DNA of 64,000 nucleotides. It comes from Nematostella vectensis. Taxonomy: Eukaryota > Cnidaria > Anthozoa > Actiniaria > Edwardsiidae. The translations under genes were made by a program, and so were the position numbers. How positions within the stretch are numbered: position 1 is the first letter of the stretch; each line of letters opens with the position of its first letter. The stretch is from contig NC_064042.1 of NCBI RefSeq assembly GCF_932526225.1, positions 5,685,001 to 5,749,000 of the forward strand, read 5' to 3'. This document shows, one piece after another, positions 56,371 to 64,000 of this stretch. Below the pieces are notes generated by a model. That model saw nothing but the letters and a program-made list of their open reading frames with translations, searched no databases and was not told the origin of the DNA.

Positions 56371-58051
56371 CACTATTACCAACACCATCACCAACATCAT
56401 CATCATTACAATCACCATCATCATCACCACCGCCACCATCACCATCATCATTATCGCTTTCACCATCACCTTCACCATCGCTATCACCATCATCACCATC
56501 GCTATCACCATCATCACCACCACCATCACCATCATCTTTGCAATCGCTATCACCTTCATCATCACCACAATCATCACTATCATCACCATCCCCATCACCA
56601 TCATCATCGCCACAGTCATCGCCATCATCAACATCATTAACCCTATCACCATCATCACAATTATTACCATCATCATTATTGCCATCATCATCACCATCGC
56701 TACCTCGATCATCATCACAAAAATTACCATCAACATCATCATTATCATCACATTCATTACCATTAATACCATCACCATCACCATCGTTATTTTTATCGCC
56801 ATCATCATTAGCAACATCTTCGCCATTTGTTTTACAAGCATCCTCTATCATAAGCGCATCTTCACTTATATCAGAGCCTTCATCTTTTACTATATCTGCT
56901 TCACAAGTTTCCGCCACAAAGCCACCAGTCTTCCATATTCAACCTTCCTTTTATTCTGAATCATCCCACACGAGAGTGTATCTACGGCCTTCTGTTACAT
57001 CAGCATATTTCTCAGAAGCAGCTATAGGTGTGGCAGAGAGCAAGCATCCTGCAACTGTAACTAAGTCTATTATATGTACCCCGGTATTGAAGCTTTTTTC
57101 GAGTGAGGGAAAAGTGTCACTGAAAAACATTTATCAGATGTTATCATTGCTACCTCCCTCACAACAATTGTCGTTAAAAAGGTCAGCATTTTCATCAATA
57201 GTATCATCTTTCCAACTTATGCCGTATTTCTTGTCATCATCATCATCATCACCATCATCATCGTCACTGTCGTCATCATCATTACGATCATCAACTCTAT
57301 CCCTATCTCTTTCATTTGTATCAATACCATCATCGTTTCCTTCACTATTTGCCGTATCATCTGCAACAACAAAATTATCATTTCTAGTAATACCATCATC
57401 ATCATCTTTGCCACCATCATTATCATTACCATCATTATCAACACCAGCCTCATCATCACGATATTTGTCATCTGTTTTATACTTTTCCACCTACAGACCA
57501 CCACCATCATCACCACCACGACCATCATCACCACCATCACCACAAACACTATCATCATCATCTTCACAACCACTATCATCATCACCACAATCATCATCAT
57601 CACCATCATCATTATCACCACCACCACCATCATCATCATTATCATTCGCACCATCATCATTACCACCAACACCATCATCACCATTACCACCACGACCATC
57701 ATCACCACCACCATCATCATCGTCACCTGCATTATCATCATTATCATCTCTACCACCATCATTATCATCACGATATTTGCCATTAGCACCATCATCTGCG
57801 TCATACTTGTCTACCTACAGATCATCGGCAACATGGACGGCACTAACCCATAATACATCTTCTGCATCAACATCGATTCGGCTAGAGACATCGTCAACAC
57901 CACATTTACTACTAACACAGAAACTGCATCCACAATCTTCACCAATTACAACCTTTTTATCGTCATTATCACTATCACTAGAGTCATCGTCATTAACACC
58001 GCCGTGGTCATCATCATCATTATCATCATCACCATCATCATCATCACCACC

Positions 58052-58129
<78 letters not shown>

Positions 58130-58158
58130 GTCGTCGTCGTCGTCGTCGTCGTCATCAC

Positions 58159-58215
<57 letters not shown>

Positions 58216-58870
58216 TATCATCATCATTACCACCCTCATTTTTGTTATCATCATCATTATTATCATCACAATCATTATCATTATCATCATCACAATCATT
58301 GTCATCATCATCATCATTACCACCCTCCTTTTTGTTATCATCATCACCATCATTTTCATCGTGTATATTCTCATCTCAATTATCATCTGTGCCATCTCCA
58401 GTATCACTTTTTTTATCATCATCCCCATCACCATCGTTATCATTATCATCACCCATATCATCAAAGCCACCACCACTGCCTACACCATCATTAGCATCAT
58501 TAAAACATTCCTCATCGTCGTGGTCACCTCAGTCATATCCATCATTATCACCACCACCATCATCATTATCACTTTCATCATCATCATTATCACCACCATT
58601 ACTATCATTATTACCACCATCATCATCATTATCATCACCATCATCATCATTACAACCACCATCATCATTATCACTACCGTCATCATCAGTATCATCACCA
58701 TCAACATCATTACCACCACCATCATCATCATTATCACTACCACCATCATCATCATTATCACTATCATCATCATCATTATCATCACCATCATCATCATCAT
58801 TACCGCTGTCATCACAACCAACGCCATTACCCTCGCTATCGCCATCTTTATCACTAATGCGATGGCATCA
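56371..58870. repeat. 2.5-kb TCA/CCA-type trinucleotide repeat region
   Basis: Imperfect (TCA)n with CCA, TTA, ACA and TCG variants, including pure runs at 58065-58150 and 58165-58215 and a (TCG) run at 58130-58150. It is broken by unique coding-like stretches at about 56830-57230 and 57790-57960. In the plus frame used by the gene it encodes Ser. The Ile and His frames, and the Asp or Met frames on the minus strand, are shadows. Confidence 0.93.
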
Positions 58871-59744
58871 TTCTTTATTGTCAACTACTTCAAGCCACAA
58901 GCCAAGTTCACATGGAACCAGCGCGAGGTTCAAGCTTGTGACAAAAGCAACAGAAACGTGGCATGCAACAATGTCACCTGACAGCAAGCAAATAGAAACC
59001 CAGTTTTATTTAGTTCTGTATAACGGTGATTGCTCCGAAATAGAGCCCATGGATTCAATGAAATCTGCATTCAAGTCCTCTATCATCGAATTAGTAGGAC
59101 GAGATGATATTATTGTCGAAGTTGAAGAAGTTGTTTGCGGCTCAATTGAGGTAGTGTTTTCTATCACTGGACAAAGACTTGACGAGACAAGAGACATACT
59201 TTTATCATCTCGAAAAGAGCTTAAGTTTGGGATGAATGGCAAAACATTTACTGCCATTTCCATCAAACATCTGTCGAACAAAGAGATCACAACCACCGCT
59301 GCAGTACCAAGTTCGGCGCCTACAGCTACCTTAGAACCAGATCTTGGGATAGAAGCTATAGGGGAAACGGAGAAAGACAAAGAAAGGCGTACCGTCTTGT
59401 TAGTCTACGTACTTTTCGTTTCTCTGTTCGGAGTAATGTCTGTATTCGCGGTAGCTGCATTTATATTATGGTTTTATAGTAGAAGAAAAAAGGTCAAACT
59501 TCGCTTAAACACAGGTAGCCCATACTCCAGAAACACATCTCGTAAACACGAAAAACATTTGGAGCTCACAAAGCTTTCGCCGCTGCATCATTTTGCGGAT
59601 TTTTATGGCGGGAAAGATGCATTGTCACATTCGGATGACTCTGGCGACGAGGAGAACGCGACCACTTCTGCGCTGATTGAGAAGCTGCGGGGGACTGGGG
59701 ATGTTGGACAAGTAACTTACGACGAGGAGGGCGAACTATTTTGA
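56538..59744 (+). CDS. Stalk-type membrane protein, last exon (poly-Ser stalk, SEA-like domain, TM, tail)
   Basis: The frame is open for more than 1068 codons to the TGA at 59742. The 5' limit is uncertain and no ATG start is implied. The first about 780 codons are Ser/Pro/Thr-rich, largely from TCA repeats, with non-repetitive Ser/Thr stretches (TKPPVFHIQPSFYSESSHT). Then come about 95 residues (FYLVLYNGDCSEIEPMDSM ... VVCGSIEVVFSI ... FTAISI) with an alternating beta/alpha pattern like SEA-type domains, a transmembrane helix (VLLVYVLFVSLFGVMSVFAV, about 59391-59475) with a basic stop-transfer RRKKVK, and an about 89-residue acidic tail ending DEEGELF. With exon 1 this gives a type I, mucin-like cell-surface protein. 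The function is unknown. Part of the poly-Ser region could be intronic. Confidence 0.72.
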
Positions 59745-60760
59745 TGTCGTGTCGTCACTGGCAATTTTACAGGGCTCCCTGTGCAGGCCCATAGCCAGGG
59801 GGAAGGGGGGGGGGGGTTCGGGGGGTTCCGACGAACGCCCCCCCCCCCCCCCCCCCCCCACCCGGCTTGAAGGTCCGCTCAAAGCAAACAAAAATATATA
59901 ACGTTTGGTTGGAGATATACCGTGCACATCAATATGTCTTTAAAATGACTATAAAAATCTTTTTTTTTATAATACCTATCTTTATTATTATCGCTATATT
60001 TTAAAAAGTACCCTATTTATAACAAGAAAAAACCTTTTTGAATACAAGATTGATTGCCTAATGTAATAAGGCGAGGAGAGGGGTATACCGGAAATTTGGT
60101 CCGCTGAAATGGGAAAACCGAACCACCTCGTGTTTGACAGGAATTCACAGCTGCGAGGAATCCGCCAGGTTTTTGCATTTCTTTGCTGCTTAACCGGGTA
60201 AAGTTAATGCCAATCATAGAATGCGTCTCTTGCATCCATATACATTTAAAAAAGCGCGTGTCGCATTGTTTGTAAGTAAAAGTAAAAGTATAGCCTCCTT
60301 ATAATAAAACGATATACAATTGTGAGGTTTTACAAATATCACATGCTTCATATAATTTCCTTGACTCTAAGGGAGTGAAAATCCCTGCCGATGTTAAGTG
60401 ACAAATAGCGTATCCCCATCTCCAAGTTCCTCCTTCCCCATCAACATACAAAGAGTCCATAACTCTAGTCCTCAATCCACCTCCCTCACCCCCAGGACTC
60501 CTCACATGCCCACAACGCGTGAAGACAACGAGCTACGAGTGCTTACGTGACAGGGAACACAAAGGTTATAAGAGATCAGCTAATGATCCAAGGATGTAGC
60601 CAAAAAAAAAAAAAAATTGAAATGACCAATAGAGGGGTGGCTGTGCCCCAATATTTTTTCTGAATCGTGCCCCTCCCCTTTGAGGCCTGCTCCAACTTTG
60701 TGATCCTGTCTTTTTATTGGTTTCGGGCTACCTGTGTTTACCCAGGACTCATTGCGGTTT
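59745..60760. other. Intergenic, with G/C hairpin and dispersed repeats
   Basis: At 59800-59862 a G-run, 'ttcggggggttccgacgaa' and a long C-run can fold into a strong hairpin. 60375-60500 is a copy of the dispersed repeat at 21463/21928. 60597-60695 resembles 215-370. No gene is seen. Confidence 0.65.
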
Positions 60761-60772
60761 CAAGATGGCGGA
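60761..60772 (+). promoter_or_regulatory. YY1-like promoter element
   Basis: CAAGATGGCGGA matches the animal YY1-type core promoter motif (AAGATGGCGGC), which commonly sits at the start site of housekeeping genes. It lies 229 bp before the ATG at 61001, consistent with a TATA-less promoter and a 5' UTR. Confidence 0.5.
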
Positions 60773-61000
60773 CACCATGATCGCTTGGGCTTCAAGTATT
60801 ATTGAATCAAACCGATCAAACATGCGTTTTTTTGAACTTCTAGAATATTATTAACTGTTCTCGGTTCAGTCTCTTGTGTTCTAACTCCTTAAAGCTTCTA
60901 TATTGCTCTGTTTGACAAAATAGACCTTCGAAGACTTGACGGGGCAAATTACCTACGTTTTGGTCGCGCGTCATCACTTCTTCTCTGAACTGTGAGAGCC

Positions 61001-61180
61001 ATGGGATTTTGGCAGAGTTATAAGAGCTTGAGTAAGCGACAAAGACTGATTATTGGACTTATTGGGATCGCGGTAGGACTAGCGGGGAATTACTTGTTTG
61101 TGCCTTATTTGGACACGCTTCCAGAACAGACGAAGACAGAGAAGGGAAATAACAAGATCGAGGGGCATGGACATCGATAG
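61001..61180 (+). CDS. 59-residue single-pass membrane microprotein
   Basis: The ATG at 61001 has an excellent context (agagccATGG), and the frame encodes MGFWQSYKSLSKRQRLIIGL and onward to a TAG at 61178-61180. A short basic N-terminus is followed by one hydrophobic segment (LIIGLIGIAVGLAGNYLFVP) and a polar, charged tail ending GHGHR. There is no cleavable signal. A short basic start, one transmembrane helix and a polar tail resemble small mitochondrial or ER membrane microproteins such as PIGBOS1, but the similarity is too weak for a name. The upstream YY1-like element supports a real housekeeping gene. Whether further exons exist is unknown. Confidence 0.65.
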   Translation: MGFWQSYKSLSKRQRLIIGLIGIAVGLAGNYLFVPYLDTLPEQTKTEKGNNKIEGHGHR

Positions 61181-61419
61181 TCAGGGAGAAACTTCTGCGT
61201 TGTTCAATTGCCGTGGGAAAGTACTTGAAAACACTTTTAGTTCCTTGAGTGTGCTTTTCTTGGAGAGAATAATTGTTGTTAGATAGAGAAAATTGACAAA
61301 TGCCACGTTTACAAAGGCCTTGTAATTTTAGGTTTGATCTGAGCAAATGATAGCATATTTTTAAATGGTGAGACATCAAAGCGTTGCAAAAGAAGTCAGA
61401 TGCATGCCTAGGATGTGGT
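61181..61419. other. 3' flank of the microprotein gene
   Basis: Probably 3' UTR and flank. No clear AATAAA and no further gene seen before the 42-bp array. Confidence 0.4.
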
Positions 61420-63394
61420 GAGGGTCTGGATAGCGAGGGTTACCAGGTCAAGGGGTATACTGAGGGTCTGGATAGCAAGGGTTACCAAGCCAAAGGTTTG
61501 TCGAGGGTCTGGATAGCCAGGTTTACCAGGTCAAAGGGTTTACAGAGGGTCTGGATAGCAAGGATTACCAGGTCAAAGGGTTTACTGAGGGTCTGGATAG
61601 CAAGGGTTGCCAGGTCAAAGGGTTTACTGAGGTTCTGGATAGTGAGGGTTGCCAGGTCAAAGGGTTTACCGAGGGTCAGGATAGTGAGGGTAACCAGGTC
61701 GAAGGGTTTGCCGAGGGTCTGGATAGCAAGTGTTTCCAGGTCGAAGGGTTTACTGAGGGCCTTGATAGTGAGGGTTACCAGGTCAAAGGGTTTACTGAGG
61801 GTCTGGATAGTGAGGGTTACCAGGTCAAAGGGTTTGCTGAGGGTCTGGATAGCAAGGGTTTCCAGGTCAAAGTGTTTATTGAGGGTCTGGATAGTGAGGG
61901 TTACCAGGTCAAAGGGTTTACTGAGGGTCTGGATAGTGAGGGTTGCCAAGTCAAAGGATTTACTGAGGGTCTGGATAGTAAGGGTTTCCAGGTCGAAGGG
62001 TTTACTGAAGGTCTGGATAGCAAGGGTTGCCAGGTCAAAGGGTTTACTGAGGGTCTGGATAGCAAGGGTTGCCAGGTCAAAGGGTTTACTGAGGTTCTGG
62101 ATAGTGAGGGTTGCCAGGTCAAAGGGTTTGCCGAGGATCTGGATAGCAAGGGTTTCCAGGTCGAAGGGTTTGCCGAGGGTCTGGATAGCAAGGGTTTCCA
62201 GGTCGAAGGGTTTACTGAGGGCCTTGATAGTGAGGGTTACCAGGTCAAAGGGTTTACTGAGGGTCTGGATAGTGAAGGTTGCCAGGTCAAAGGGTTTACT
62301 GAGGGTCTGGATAGCAAGGGTTGCCAGGTCAAAGGGTGTACTAAGGATCTGGATATTGAGGGTTTCCAGGTCGAAGGGTTTACTGAAGGTCTGGATAGTT
62401 ATGGTTTCCAGATTGGAGGGTTTACTGAAGGTCTAGATAGCGAAGGTTACCAGGTCGTAGGGTTTACTGAGGGTCTGGATAGCAAGGGTTACCAGGTCAA
62501 AGGGTTTACTGAGGGTCTAGATAGCAAGGGTTACCAGGTCAAAGGATCTACTGAGGGTCTGGATAGCAAGGGTTGCCAGGTCACAGGGTTTACTGAGGGT
62601 CTGGATACTGAGGGTTTCCAGGTTGAAGGGTTTACTGAAGGTCTAGATAGCGAAGGTTACCAGATCAAAGGGTTTACTGAGGCTCTGGATAGCAAGTGTT
62701 GCCAGGTCAAAGGGTTTACTGAGGGTCTGGATAGCAAGGGTTACCAGGTTAAAGGGTTTACTAAGGGTCTGGATAGTGAGGGTTTCCAGGTCAAAGGGTT
62801 TAATGAAGGTCTGGATAGTGAGGGTTTCCAGGTTGAAGGGTTTACTAAGGGTCTAGATAGCAAGAATTACCAGGTCAAAGGGTTTACTGAGGGTCTGGAT
62901 AGCAAAGGTTTCCAGGTCAAAGGGTTTACTGAGGGTCTGGATACTGAGGATTACCAGGTCAAAGGGTTTACTGAGGGTCTGGATACTGAGAGTTTCCAGG
63001 TTGAAGGGTTTACTGAAGGTCTAGATAGCGAAGGTTACCAGGTCGTAGGGTTTACTGAGGGTCTGGATAGCAAGGGTTACCAGGTCAAAGGGTTTACTGA
63101 GGGTCTAGATAGCAAGGGTTACCAGGTCAAAGGATCTACTGAGGGTCTGGATAGCAAGGGTTGCCAGGTCAAAGGGTTTACTGAGGGTCTGGATACTGAG
63201 AGTTTCCAGGTTGAAGGGTTTACTGAAGGTCTAGATAGCAAAGGTTTCCAGGTCAAAGGGTTTACTGAGGGTCTGGATACTGAGGATTACCAGGTCAAAG
63301 GGTTTACTGAGGGTCTGGATAATGAGGGTTACCAGGTCAAAGGATTTACTGAGGGTCAGGATAGTGAGGGTTGCCAGGTCGAAGGGTTTGCCAA
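61420..63394 (+). repeat. 42-bp minisatellite array, about 47 copies
   Basis: The unit is 'gagggtctggatagcaaggg' plus 'ttaccaggtcaaagggtttact'. Since 42 is a multiple of three, the array is open in several frames: EGLDSKGYQVKGFT on one plus frame (to 63425), RVWIARVARSKGLL on another, and minus-strand readings. No ATG-initiated unique coding sequence leads into it; small indels in the first units shift the frame. Best called a minisatellite. Larger internal duplications are visible, for example about 62430-62590 against about 63010-63170. Confidence 0.9.
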
Positions 63395-63425
63395 GTTTAA
63401 TGCACTAGCCTGCGGCCACCACTAG

Positions 63426-64000
63426 CTACATATATGGCATGCATAACCCATGTAGCCTCAAAGTCGTAAAAAATAGGAGATATTTTAATTATAAATTATA
63501 GCATGGCACAAGGGGAATTTAGTGATTAAATGTCCCTGCAACTGAGGCAGTAATACCATGATACTGAGGAAATAAAATCATGACTACGAGTAATATTAGG
63601 TTGGATTAGTGAACACAGCTCAATGGATCAGGAATTGCATATGCATTGCTCTTTTCATCCCTCTAGAGACCACACATTTTCACGAACAATTCTCAAATCA
63701 AACATAGTTGATTTACATAGTTGCTGACTTAACAACAGTTTAGTTCTTTGATGTCATTAGCATGCACGAGGGAAATTTGGAAACTAAATCTCTCATCATT
63801 AATGCATGAGGGAAATTTAGAACCATCTATTGTTTTCGAGGCAATTTCACTAGTAATTGTCCCTCAGAAAACAAAAGAATCCGAGGTGATCATGGTATTA
63901 CTATCAGATGAATACCAATGATAAACAATTTAAAAAAAGATGACACTTTTTAAAGCTGTTGGAGTTTATTTTGACAGTTTTTCTCAACTAAAACTAGACA
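63426..64000. other. Intergenic, no gene seen
   Basis: A 14-bp inverted pair AGTAATACCATGAT / ATCATGGTATTACT sits at 63549-63562 and 63889-63902, with 'gcatgagggaaattta' or a close variant twice between (about 63763 and 63802). This may be a small decayed inverted-repeat element. Confidence 0.5.

Noticed and set aside
58004-58981. Poly-Ile plus-strand frame and Asp-rich or Met-rich minus-strand frames over the TCA repeats
   Set aside because: They are the other readings of a TCA trinucleotide repeat. Only the Ser frame continues into unique sequence with a transmembrane segment and tail.
61482-61949. Minus-strand frame of 155 codons across the 42-bp array
   Set aside because: The repeat unit is a multiple of three, so several frames on both strands are open by chance.
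1-64000. tRNA, rRNA or other structured RNA genes
   Set aside because: I looked for tRNA-like A/B boxes with cloverleaf pairing and rRNA-like conserved stretches and saw none I could support by eye. A covariance-model scan would be decisive.

Overview
The window looks like animal nuclear DNA from a cnidarian, most likely an anthozoan (sea anemone or coral). It is AT-rich and mostly intergenic, with spliceosomal exons, a DIRS-type and a CR1/jockey-type retrotransposon, several small inverted-repeat elements, and two large TPR-CHAT (TTC28-like) genes of a kind expanded in cnidarians. Nothing suggests a bacterial or organellar origin. The species call is inference; no search was run.

Layout: 1-2.5 kb is intergenic with a 334-bp inverted-repeat element. 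2.46-8.07 kb is repeat block A, which carries a 796-bp TTAA-flanked element and leads into TPR-CHAT gene 1 (8867-12445). 13.8-17.3 kb is a minus-strand DIRS-type retrotransposon with gag-like, RT/RNase H and tyrosine-recombinase frames. 17.8-18.5 kb is a 637-bp inverted-repeat element between 19-bp direct repeats. 19.8-21.4 kb is a 31-bp satellite. 23.3-26.1 kb is a broken minus-strand LINE. 26.6-44.7 kb holds four more head-to-tail copies of the block (B, C, D, E) with two copies of a spacer. Block E leads into TPR-CHAT gene 2 (44752-47979). 49.0-52.7 kb is a 3.7-kb array of the same 32-bp minisatellite found inside every block. 53.7-59.7 kb is a multi-exon gene for a secreted or type I membrane protein with a very long Ser/Thr stalk encoded by TCA-type microsatellite DNA. 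61.0-61.2 kb is a 59-residue membrane microprotein gene, followed by a 2-kb 42-bp minisatellite.

The main biological story is a recent segmental duplication, block A + gene 1 versus block E + gene 2. The two TPR-CHAT proteins have almost the same C-terminal CHAT protease-like domain with an intact His/Cys pair. They differ in TPR number (11 versus 8 regular 40-residue repeats), matching a 120-bp tandem repeat in the DNA that can expand and contract. Their function is not known from sequence. By analogy with bacterial TPR-CHAT proteases, a sensor-protease role is a reasonable hypothesis only. Most other open frames in the window are artefacts of tandem repeats whose unit, or three units, is a multiple of three.
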